Positions 1 to 5,636 of a stretch of DNA of 5,636 bases are shown here, piece after piece; positions within the stretch are counted from its first letter, which is position 1; every line of letters begins with the position of its first letter. The position numbers and the translations under genes are program-made. Under the pieces are notes generated by a model. The model was not told where the DNA came from. It did no database searches and saw only the letters and a program-made list of their open reading frames with translations. This DNA comes from Desulfobulbaceae bacterium UBA2276 (GTDB lineage Bacteria; Desulfobacterota; Desulfobulbia; Desulfobulbales; Desulfocapsaceae): assembly GCA_002347085.1 (NCBI GenBank), contig DDWW01000011.1, positions 12,413 to 18,048 of the forward strand, in the 5' to 3' direction.

Positions 1-1580
1 AGGGAAATCATCTTATCAGCATGTTGAAGCTGTTGCTGTTGTTTTCTGGCCTCCTCTTCACTCTTCTTCCGTTCAGTCACATCGCGGACGATCCAGATGG
101 CATGCCACTTGTTTCTGATCCTGGTGGACGAGAGGGAAAGTTCAACCAGCACCTCATTGCCATTTTTATTTCTGGCCACCAGCTCCACGGTGTGGGCATA
201 ACTGCCACTTAGTTTTTGCCCTTGTCCCCCTTCATGCACGACCTGACTTTCACCTTCACGGCGGGCCGCGATCAATTGATGAATGGGATGCCCCATGGCC
301 TCCTCACTGGTAAAGCCAAAAATGGTTGCCGCCGCCTCGTTCCAATAGGCGATATTCCCTTCGTGATCCATGAGGATAATCCCATCCAGGGCCGAGGCCG
401 TCAGATTACGAAATTTATCCTCACTTTCTCTGAGTGCCGCTTCAGCTACCATCCGCGCCTCAGAAGTATCGGTATAACGATTGGCAAATGAGGTAAGATC
501 AGCCCCGAGACTTTTAATCTCTACTGGCCCTTTCCAGTCGAAAACAACCCTTTTTTCATTCCTGACAATATCATCAAGACCGACCAGCAGATCTTTCCTG
601 ATCACATCAATCCTGGCCGTAATCCAGTGGGCCGTAACAAATACCAACAGCGACATCATACAGATCACCGCCATTATATTGGAGATCAAGGTGTACTTCC
701 AGGACTTCATGGAACTCTCATCAACTACAGTACCCACCCACATCACCGCCTGCTTTTCGTCATGGAAGATAAGCGGCATCCAGGCAATTTTATTCCGGTT
801 CTTATCCTTGAGGATTAACGGGTTACCTTGCTGCCCCTCATTCTTCAATCCGGGAAACTCCTCAAAGGCGCTGCAATCAGCCGGTTTGCCAACACCTTCA
901 ATGGTTTTCCGCCCTTGCACATCTAATTGACAACCTTTCAGATACGTCCCATTTTCTGTAACCCACAAAGAATTTTTGAAATTTTCAAGGAAGGTGGACA
1001 TATCAACACGCATCATAATCACACCCGCTGGGGGATTTCCAGTTTCCCTGACTGCGGAAATCAGGATCAAGGTATATTCATTCGGGCCTGTCAGATGCAA
1101 GGGATCACTTTCTTCATCCACAAGGCCGACAAAGATCTCATTTCCACTCAACCCCAAAGAGTCATGCAAAAATGGGCCGACCAACCTTTCTTTTTTGGCC
1201 TCCCGCACAGCAAACTTTCCCTGAGATCTGAAAAATCCAAGCGTTTCATGCCCAGATTCATCAAACAGGACCAAACCACTGATTTGTTCATCCGAAGCAA
1301 ACCAGTTAACAAAAAGAGCCCCCAACGGATTACTGTCTCCAGCATGATTGACAAATTCCAGGGTTGATGGAAGCGTTGCCGAATGAAGAAGACTTTTTTT
1401 CAGACAACGGATCCTGGCATTTAATTTGGCAAAATCCACCTGCGACCGGGCCTGGGTTTCCAGCTCAGCGGCGTACTCCAAACGCTCAATGGTCTTGGGC
1501 AGATTCAACACCACAAGGGCAAAAAGAGGAAACGCCCCTAAGGCACTCACGATTAAAAAGATAATAGTTCGGATTTTCAT
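1..1580 (-). CDS. Sensor histidine kinase with Cache-like periplasmic domain, HAMP and PAS (3' end outside window)
   Basis: This is an inner-membrane two-component sensor of which only the first 526 codons are present; the frame stays open to the left edge. ATG at 1580-1578 is the first possible start, because an in-frame TAA lies three codons upstream (1589-1587). Segments in order: N-terminal membrane helix (residues about 6-27); periplasmic region (28-295), whose end (IAWMPLIFHDEKQAV then MWVG) looks like a Cache-type sensor; second membrane helix (296-321); HAMP-like linker (about 322-370); PAS domain (about 384-505) with DGIILMDHEG, AYWNEAA and the PAC-like end IVRDVTERK; then a short Gln-rich coiled coil and HADKMISL, which usually opens the DHp helix just before the phospho-accepting His. 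That His, the ATPase domain and any receiver domain would lie outside. Ligand and partner regulator are unknown. Cys217 and Cys236 in the sensor could form a disulfide or bind a metal (inference). It is divergent from the rhodanese gene. Confidence 0.9.
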   Translation of the reverse strand, partial: MKIRTIIFLIVSALGAFPLFALVVLNLPKTIERLEYAAELETQARSQVDFAKLNARIRCLKKSLLHSATLPSTLEFVNHAGDSNPLGALFVNWFASDEQISGLVLFDESGHETLGFFRSQGKFAVREAKKERLVGPFLHDSLGLSGNEIFVGLVDEESDPLHLTGPNEYTLILISAVRETGNPPAGVIMMRVDMSTFLENFKNSLWVTENGTYLKGCQLDVQGRKTIEGVGKPADCSAFEEFPGLKNEGQQGNPLILKDKNRNKIAWMPLIFHDEKQAVMWVGTVVDESSMKSWKYTLISNIMAVICMMSLLVFVTAHWITARIDVIRKDLLVGLDDIVRNEKRVVFDWKGPVEIKSLGADLTSFANRYTDTSEARMVAEAALRESEDKFRNLTASALDGIILMDHEGNIAYWNEAAATIFGFTSEEAMGHPIHQLIAARREGESQVVHEGGQGQKLSGSYAHTVELVARNKNGNEVLVELSLSSTRIRNKWHAIWIVRDVTERKKSEEEARKQQQQLQHADKMIS

Positions 1581-1723
1581 AATTCTTTACAAGAAATCAG
1601 ACTGTTGAATTTGTGAACGACACGAGAACAAGGAAAATAGATAAATTATTTTTTTACACTCTCCGTACTGTTGCAAAAAAACTTGCTCTCTCCCTGCAAG
1701 CACGACACCCGCACCTTCCAACC

Positions 1724-1740
1724 AAGCACATCATGTGCTT
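1724..1740. repeat. 17-bp palindrome, possible operator
   Basis: AAGCACAT and ATGTGCTT are perfect 8-base arms around a single central C. Size and symmetry suit the binding site of a dimeric transcription regulator, and the site lies between two divergent genes, about 144 bp from the kinase start and 310 bp from the lipoprotein start. The regulator is not identified, and an operator role is inference. Confidence 0.4.
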
Positions 1741-1975
1741 AACGCACATCGTATTGATATTTAAAGACATAAATACAAACGAAAGCCGATCCAAATTCGT
1801 TCAGCTTACACAATCAACACCATATTCCCATAGACTCTCTTTTATTTTTTTGCACCAGTTACATCAACAAGACACTCACACGTTTATCATTTAAAATACA
1901 TACAATCAACAAGTTACAACGAAAATAACATTTGGTCCACAAATTGCTAAGAGCATTTCAACATTAACGGCTCAC

Positions 1976-2001
1976 CTCAGCTTCAGTCATCCTGAACTGA
2001 G
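1976..2001 (+). repeat. Bulged hairpin upstream of the rhodanese gene
   Basis: CTCAG (1976-1980) pairs with CTGAG (1997-2001) and TTCAG (1982-1986) pairs with CTGAA (1992-1996), leaving a one-base bulge at 1981 and the loop TCATC. It ends 49 bases before the start codon of the lipoprotein gene. It could be a leader RNA structure or an operator. No T-tract follows, so it is not an intrinsic terminator. Confidence 0.35.
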
Positions 2002-2039
2002 TTGAGTGCAAAGAACCTAACCCGTCTCATGAGTGCCTT

Positions 2040-2045
2040 GGAGGG
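2040..2045 (+). promoter_or_regulatory. Shine-Dalgarno site that fixes the rhodanese lipoprotein start
   Basis: GGAGGG lies four bases before ATG at 2050 (spacer CCGT). It supports this start over the in-frame upstream candidates TTG 2002 and ATG 2029, which have no comparable site and would place extra polar residues ahead of the lipoprotein signal peptide. Confidence 0.75.
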
Positions 2046-2049
2046 CCGT

Positions 2050-3381
2050 ATGCGAAAAACGTTGATCAAATTTATTCCTTTCCTGATCATGACATCCTTG
2101 CTAACAGCAGGGTGTGCCACGACAGGAACCACCCCGCCGAAACTTATCCCCCAACATGGAAGCGGTAGCGGCAATAGAAGTATAGCCCTTGCTGAAGTCC
2201 CTGTCTATATGGGAAATGTTGCAGATGTATCCAATAAAGCCAAAGTTATTGCCATTGAGGTGGGTAAAGGTGCGGAGGCCAAGACCATCCTCGTGAAATT
2301 TGATGACAAGACCCAGGGCATTGAACATGCAGTAGCTGGTCATGCATCCATTATCAACTATGAGATGCGCGGCGGGGAGCCTTGGGCCACCGTCGTCAAA
2401 CCAAAACTGGCAAAACTGCCGGACGGTGTCACCGAGCTTAAGACGGCCGATCTGAAAGCCATGCAGGACAAAGGAGAAAAATTCACCCTGGTGGATTCTC
2501 GTCCAGCCAAACGTTTTGCCCCCTCAAATCTTCCCGGCGCCATCAACATTCCTGTTGATGAATTCAAGGATCAAATCAACAAACTCCCTGCCAACAAAGA
2601 TGAACTCCTGGTCTTTTACTGTGGAGGGCCTACCTGAGGCATGTCCACTGATTCCGCCGGTCAGGCGAAAAAACAGGGCTACAAGAACGTGAAAGTGTAT
2701 CTGGAAGGCGAACCTGCCTGGATCAAGGCCGGTAACCCGACCTATGCCTCAAAGGAGTTTATCAGTAAGGGCAATATAGTGCTTCTTGATCTGCGCTCCG
2801 CTGAGAAATCAGGAGCTGGACGCATCCCCAGATCAGTGACCATCCCGTATGCCACCCTCAAAGACAAAGTGGAGAGCCTCCCGAAAAAGGCCCCCATTGT
2901 CCTCTACAGTGACAACACCGAGGAATCCATGAGCGCGCTCAAGGATCTACGCGAGGCTGGTCTGAAAAAAGTCTCTCTGGTTCCTGGAAATATGGAAGGC
3001 TGGACAAAAACGGGCGGCGAGACCACAAGCGGCCCGGTGATCACCACCATCGAATGGAAACGACAACTGGAAAAAGGTGAGGTCTCGGCAGCCGACTTCC
3101 AGAGTGCCGCCAGTGGCAAGGCGACCGACGCAGTCATACTCGATGTCCGTACCAAGGATGAAAGCGCGGCCGGAAAGTACAAAAACGCCATTTCCATTCC
3201 TTTAGACCAAGTAGGAAGTCGTAAGGGAGAATTGCCCAAAGACAAAAAGATCTATATCCACTGTACGACTGGAGCACGGGCCGATATGGCGGCCAAAGAG
3301 TTGAACAAAAATGGCTACAACGCCTTTTATCTGGTAGGCGATGTCACCTGTGCAGGAAATGATTGCACCATAGTTGACTAA
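2050..3381 (+). CDS. Triple-rhodanese lipoprotein, probable selenoprotein (Sec196 read through TGA 2635-2637)
   Basis: Predicted 443-residue exported lipoprotein. The signal peptide has a basic N-terminus, a hydrophobic core (8-18) and the lipobox LTAGC with Cys22; Ala at +2 suggests outer-membrane sorting if enteric rules hold. Residues about 45-125 form a small domain of unknown role, probably beta-rich. Three rhodanese-like domains follow. Domain 1 (about 127-229) has VDSRPAKRF, LPGAINIP and the loop C191-GGPT-U196. Domain 2 (about 232-325) has LLDLRS but Ser287 at the catalytic Cys position, so it is probably inactive. Domain 3 (about 333-443) has ILDVRTKDE and the canonical loop C405-TTGA-R410, ending in a C434-x4-C439 tail. 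Rhodaneses carry sulfane sulfur on a Cys persulfide; the substrate here is unknown. An in-frame TGA falls inside the domain 1 fold, which resumes immediately in the same frame, and a SECIS-like hairpin follows. Conventional gene callers would split this into 2050-2637 and 2641-3381. The alternative is a nonsense-mutated pseudogene, which I consider less likely. A terminator lies downstream at 3560-3604. Confidence 0.87.
2635..2637 (+). other. In-frame TGA, probable selenocysteine codon (residue 196)
   Basis: TGA lies between FYCGGPT and GMSTDSAGQAKKQGYKNV in one continuous frame. In the related rhodanese-like proteins I recall, this loop reads C-G-G-x-x-C, so the TGA stands at the second Cys, one base change from TGC or TGT. 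Decoding needs SelB, tRNA-Sec (selC), SelA and SelD, none of which is in the window. Confidence 0.85.
2648..2676 (+). promoter_or_regulatory. Bacterial SECIS-like hairpin for Sec insertion
   Basis: CGCC (2655-2658) pairs with GGCG (2664-2667) around the loop GGUCA (2659-2663). Lower pairs are UU/AA and, after an internal mismatch and A bulge, CUG (2648-2650) with CAG (2674-2676). The loop GGU lies at bases 22-24 after the TGA; in E. coli fdhF the corresponding loop contains AGGUCU at nearly the same distance. SelB recognises a short stem with GU in the apical loop, which fits. The element is inside the coding region, as is usual in bacteria. No folding energy was computed. Confidence 0.8.
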
Positions 3382-3428
3382 GCCGTCGCAAATAAACAAC
3401 TTGGACTTTTTTGCTTCAAGAACGGCAT

Positions 3429-3482
3429 AAGGGGCAGTAAAGAAATGAATACAAAGTACCAGTTATTTCTTTACTGCCCCTT
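3429..3482. repeat. Perfect 18-bp inverted repeat downstream of the rhodanese gene
   Basis: The arms at 3429-3446 and 3465-3482 are exact reverse complements (core GGGGCAGTAAAGAAAT) with an 18-base loop. It begins 47 bases after the rhodanese stop codon. There is no run of T after either arm, so it is not a classic intrinsic terminator. It may protect the mRNA 3' end, assist termination, or be a remnant of a small mobile repeat. Confidence 0.65.
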
Positions 3483-3559
3483 GTATGATCTTTGGTGGAT
3501 GTAGTCTGCCAAACGCCACGCAAATAAAGAGTTACTTTACTTTTAAACCCGTTCAACAG

Positions 3560-3604
3560 AAGGAAGAGGCATACCACACACGGTATGCCTCTTCCTTTTT
3601 TTTT
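3560..3604 (+). terminator. Rho-independent terminator
   Basis: The 16-base arms at 3560-3575 and 3582-3597 pair perfectly (core GGAAGAGGCATACC) around the loop ACACAC and run into nine consecutive T (3596-3604). The orientation is for plus-strand transcription, so it most likely ends the rhodanese transcript. It lies 73 bases before the ettA-like gene, which implies a separate promoter for that gene, unless the terminator is leaky. Confidence 0.9.
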
Positions 3605-3677
3605 AATTTCAGGGTATTCTGCACCGATTTTTTAAGTCTATTGTTTCTCTTTCTTCCTTCTTCTTCCAGGTATTTTC

Positions 3678-5363
3678 ATGAGCGTTGATGACAAAAAGAT
3701 CATCTATTCGATGATCAAGGTGAGTAAATATTACGAGAGCAAACCCGTCCTCAAGGACATCTCTCTTTCTTATTTTTATGGGGCCAAGATCGGGGTCCTC
3801 GGCCTGAATGGTTCCGGCAAGTCCACCCTGCTCCGGATTCTGGCGGGCATTGACACTGATTTCAATGGCGAGACCATCCTCGCGCCCGGGCTGACCATCG
3901 ACTATCTCGATCAGGAACCCCAGCTTGACCCGGACAAAACAGTGCGGCAAATCGTTGAAGAAGGTGTCCAGGGAACCGTTGACCTGCTGAACGAGTTTAA
4001 CGTCATCAATGAAAAATTTGCCGAACCGATGACTGATGATGAGATGCAGGCACTCATTGACCGACAGGGCGAGGTTCAGGACAAGTTGGACACCCTGAAC
4101 GCCTGGGATCTGGACAGCAAACTGGAAATGGCGATGGATGCCCTGCGCTGTCCATCACCAGAATCTCTCTGCGGTATCCTCTCCGGCGGTGAAAAACGGC
4201 GGGTCGCCCTCTGCCGCATCCTGCTCAAACAACCGGACATCCTCCTGCTGGATGAGCCCACCAATCACCTCGACGCCGAATCGGTCTCCTGGTTGGAGCA
4301 TCACCTGCAGCAATATGCTGGGACCATCATTGCCGTGACCCATGACCGCTACTTCCTCGACAATGTGGCCGGCTGGATTCTGGAGCTTGACCGCGGGATA
4401 GGTATCCCCTGGAAGGGCAATTATTCTTCATGGCTGGAACAAAAGGAAAAACGACTGGCCACGGAAGACAAATCCGAGAGCGACCGTCGCAAGACCCTGC
4501 AACGAGAACTGGAATGGATCAGGATGTCAGCCAAGGGCAGACATGCCAAATCCAAAGCCAGGATCAATGCCTATGAACAATTGCTGGGTCAGGAGACCGA
4601 CAAACTGGCTCAGGAGCTACAGATCTTTATCCCACCCGGCCCACGCCTGGGTAAGGTGGTCATTGAGGCGGAACATGTGCGGAAGGCCCTGGGCGACAAA
4701 TTACTCATGGAAGATCTGAACTTCAAACTCCCGGCCGGCGGTATCGTCGGGATCATTGGCCCCAACGGCGCCGGCAAATCCACCCTCTTCAAGATGATCA
4801 CCGGCCAGGATACGCCGGACGCAGGCACCATCCGCCTGGGCGAGACGGTCAAGCTCGCCTATGTTGACCAGAACCGTGATACCCTGAACCCGGAACAGAC
4901 GATCTGGGAAGCCGTCTCCGAGGGCCAGGAAACCGTCTGGGTCGGCACCAAAGAGATTAACTCCCGGGCCTATGTCGGCAAATTCAATTTTTCGGGCTCG
5001 GCCCAGCAAAAAAAGGTGGGCCTGCTCTCCGGCGGCCAACGCAACCGGGTTCATCTGGCACGGATGCTCAAGGAAGGGGGCAATGTCCTGCTCCTTGATG
5101 AACCCACCAATGACCTGGATATCAACACCATGCGGGCCCTCGAAGAGGCCCTGATCAATTTCGGAGGCTGCGCCGTGGTCATCAGCCATGACCGCTGGTT
5201 TCTCGACCGGATTGCCACCCACATCCTGGCCTTTGAGGGGGATTCACAGGTAGTCTGGTTTGAAGGGAATTACTCGGATTATGAAAAAGATCGCAAGGCG
5301 CGATTAGGGGCAGCGGCCGACCAGCCGCACCGCATTAAATATAGGCAATTGACCAGACAATAA
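3678..5363 (+). CDS. ettA: Energy-dependent translational throttle protein EttA (ABC-F ATPase)
   Basis: Complete 561-residue cytoplasmic ABC-F protein with two ATP-binding cassettes and no membrane domain; E. coli EttA is about 555 residues. Cassette 1: Walker A GLNGSGKST (42-50), an insertion matching the Arm region (about 95-140), signature LSGGEKRRV (168-176), Walker B ending LLLDEPTNHLD with catalytic Glu193, H-loop His222. The linker between cassettes (about 243-320) is charged and matches the P-site tRNA interaction motif region, with RMSAKGRHAKSKARI. Cassette 2: Walker A GPNGAGKST (361-369), signature LSGGQRNRV (450-458), Walker B with Glu475, H-loop His504. In E. coli, EttA binds the ribosomal E site and gates entry into elongation according to ATP/ADP. 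The N-terminal IGVLGLNGSGKSTLLRI and overall length favour EttA over Uup or YheS. ATG 3678 has a modest AGG seven bases upstream. GC is higher than in the neighbours, and all catalytic residues are intact. Confidence 0.95.
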   Translation: MSVDDKKIIYSMIKVSKYYESKPVLKDISLSYFYGAKIGVLGLNGSGKSTLLRILAGIDTDFNGETILAPGLTIDYLDQEPQLDPDKTVRQIVEEGVQGTVDLLNEFNVINEKFAEPMTDDEMQALIDRQGEVQDKLDTLNAWDLDSKLEMAMDALRCPSPESLCGILSGGEKRRVALCRILLKQPDILLLDEPTNHLDAESVSWLEHHLQQYAGTIIAVTHDRYFLDNVAGWILELDRGIGIPWKGNYSSWLEQKEKRLATEDKSESDRRKTLQRELEWIRMSAKGRHAKSKARINAYEQLLGQETDKLAQELQIFIPPGPRLGKVVIEAEHVRKALGDKLLMEDLNFKLPAGGIVGIIGPNGAGKSTLFKMITGQDTPDAGTIRLGETVKLAYVDQNRDTLNPEQTIWEAVSEGQETVWVGTKEINSRAYVGKFNFSGSAQQKKVGLLSGGQRNRVHLARMLKEGGNVLLLDEPTNDLDINTMRALEEALINFGGCAVVISHDRWFLDRIATHILAFEGDSQVVWFEGNYSDYEKDRKARLGAAADQPHRIKYRQLTRQ

Positions 5364-5375
5364 AAGAGAATAGCT

Positions 5376-5448
5376 ATCGGGCTGAAGCCCGACCTACAGG
5401 CTCGATCTCTTGTGAATCCGGGCCGTGCAGGTCGGGTTTGAACCCGAT
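5376..5448. repeat. Paired palindromic repeat (REP-like) after ettA
   Basis: Two 23-base arms (5376-5398 and 5426-5448) are inverted copies of one another with 19 of 23 positions matching, separated by 27 bases. Each arm is also a small palindrome: TCGGGCT-GA-AGCCCGA on the left and TCGGGTT-TG-AACCCGA on the right. The sequence resembles the GTAGGTCGGG-type interspersed repeats I recall from many proteobacterial intergenic regions, sometimes linked to REP-associated transposases. It lies 13 bases after the ettA stop codon and may also act in 3' end formation. Confidence 0.7.
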
Positions 5449-5528
5449 GGTTCCTGCTACTTTGTTACAAAGAGACAGGTTGCTCTGTAATAACTCCTAA
5501 CCCCGATGAACGGGATAAGTGCCTTGCG

Positions 5529-5567
5529 CAGATTGTTTTCTTGTAAAAAGAACAAGAAAACAATCTG
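5529..5567. repeat. Perfect 16-bp hairpin between convergent genes
   Basis: CAGATTGTTTTCTTGT (5529-5544) and ACAAGAAAACAATCTG (5552-5567) are exact reverse complements with a 7-base A-rich loop. It sits between the ettA stop and the probable end of a minus-strand gene, a typical place for a shared terminator, but neither side has the T-run of a standard intrinsic terminator. Function unknown. Confidence 0.6.
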
Positions 5568-5574
5568 TACGTCA

Positions 5575-5636
5575 CTAAAGCTCCCGCATGAGCGCCAGCA
5601 ACGCTTCCAATTGTGGGAGCTTTTCCCGGGTCACGA
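5575..5636 (-). CDS. C-terminal end of a convergent gene, partial, unknown product
   Basis: On the minus strand the frame reads VTREKLPQLEALLALMREL and ends at TAG (5577-5575). The residues would make a regular amphipathic helix, and the following perfect hairpin (5529-5567) suits the end of a gene. Only 19 codons are visible, so the product cannot be named and a chance open frame cannot be excluded. Part of the stretch also forms an inverted repeat (5577-5588 with 5612-5623), which could instead be a noncoding structure. Confidence 0.4.
   Translation of the reverse strand, partial: VTREKLPQLEALLALMREL

Larger units (their letters stand above)
1581..2049. other. AT-rich divergent intergenic region, no gene seen
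   Basis: This stretch of about 470 bases separates the divergent kinase and rhodanese genes and must hold both promoters. It is clearly more AT-rich than the flanking genes. An open frame at 1613-1894 on the plus strand encodes a low-complexity His/Thr/Leu-rich peptide with no recognisable motif and no good ribosome binding site, so I do not call it a gene. A 17-bp palindrome (1724-1740), a small inverted repeat TATTTA/TAAATA (1758-1775) and a bulged hairpin (1976-2001) are visible. I could not pick a convincing -35/-10 pair for either gene. Confidence 0.6.

Noticed and set aside
216..1367. Several plus-strand open frames across 216-1367
   Set aside because: They are antisense shadows of the minus-strand histidine kinase, whose PAS, membrane and Cache features are clear.
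1613..1894. 93-codon plus-strand open frame
   Set aside because: Low-complexity composition, no ribosome binding site and no recognisable motif; it lies in an AT-rich divergent promoter region.
2050..2637. Truncated rhodanese pseudogene caused by a nonsense mutation
   Set aside because: There are no other stops or frameshifts in 443 codons, the TGA lies exactly at a Cys position, and a SECIS-like hairpin follows. It remains the main alternative.
2641..3381. A separate gene starting at ATG 2641
   Set aside because: The GAGG before it leaves only a one-base spacer, the predicted protein would begin in the middle of a rhodanese domain without its first strands or catalytic Cys, and it is in frame with the upstream part.
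3560..3604. CRISPR or riboswitch reading of the paired hairpins in 3429-3604
   Set aside because: The two hairpins are unrelated in sequence and there is no repeat-spacer periodicity. The second has all marks of an ordinary terminator and no known riboswitch core is visible.
3485..3688. 67-codon plus-strand open frame before ettA
   Set aside because: It runs through the intrinsic terminator and T-tract, has Phe/Ser-rich low-complexity content, and overlaps the ettA start.
4701..5222. 173-codon minus-strand open frame inside ettA
   Set aside because: It is antisense to the second ATP-binding cassette, whose Walker and signature motifs are intact; a shadow frame from high-GC codon usage.

Overview
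The window looks like chromosomal DNA from a Gram-negative sulfur- or sulfate-metabolising member of the Desulfobacterota (former Deltaproteobacteria, Desulfobulbales-like). This is inferred from three things: a probable selenocysteine-containing rhodanese lipoprotein, the style of the Cache-HAMP-PAS histidine kinase with an HADKMISL start to its H-box, and moderate GC with AT-rich spacers. No 16S or marker gene is present, so the placement is only moderately supported.

Layout: (1) Positions 1-1580, minus strand, hold the N-terminal 526 codons of a membrane sensor histidine kinase whose catalytic part lies beyond the left edge. (2) Positions 1581-2049 are an AT-rich divergent intergenic region with a 17-bp palindrome and a bulged hairpin, but no convincing gene. 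(3) Positions 2050-3381, plus strand, hold a lipoprotein with three rhodanese domains. It is interrupted by one in-frame TGA (2635-2637), which I read as selenocysteine. The rhodanese fold continues in the same frame across the TGA. The TGA sits at the last position of the first active-site loop (C-x4-U). A bacterial SECIS-like hairpin with a GGUCA apical loop starts 10 nt after the TGA. (4) Positions 3382-3677 contain a perfect 18-bp hairpin and then a strong intrinsic terminator. (5) Positions 3678-5363, plus strand, encode a complete ABC-F ATPase of the EttA type. (6) Positions 5364-5574 carry a two-arm palindromic repeat unit and a separate perfect 16-bp hairpin. (7) Positions 5575-5636, minus strand, probably hold the last codons of a convergent gene.

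The genes do not form one operon. The kinase and the rhodanese lipoprotein are divergent. The rhodanese transcript probably ends at the terminator near 3600, and ettA appears to be a separate housekeeping unit. The most notable item is the selenoprotein: an exported sulfurtransferase-like protein with three different active-site loops (C-x4-U, a degenerate Ser version, and a canonical C-x4-R) and a C-terminal C-x4-C tail. It would be a plausible periplasmic sulfane-sulfur or redox factor. The selenocysteine machinery genes (selA, selB, selC, selD) are not in this window, so their presence elsewhere is a prediction to test.
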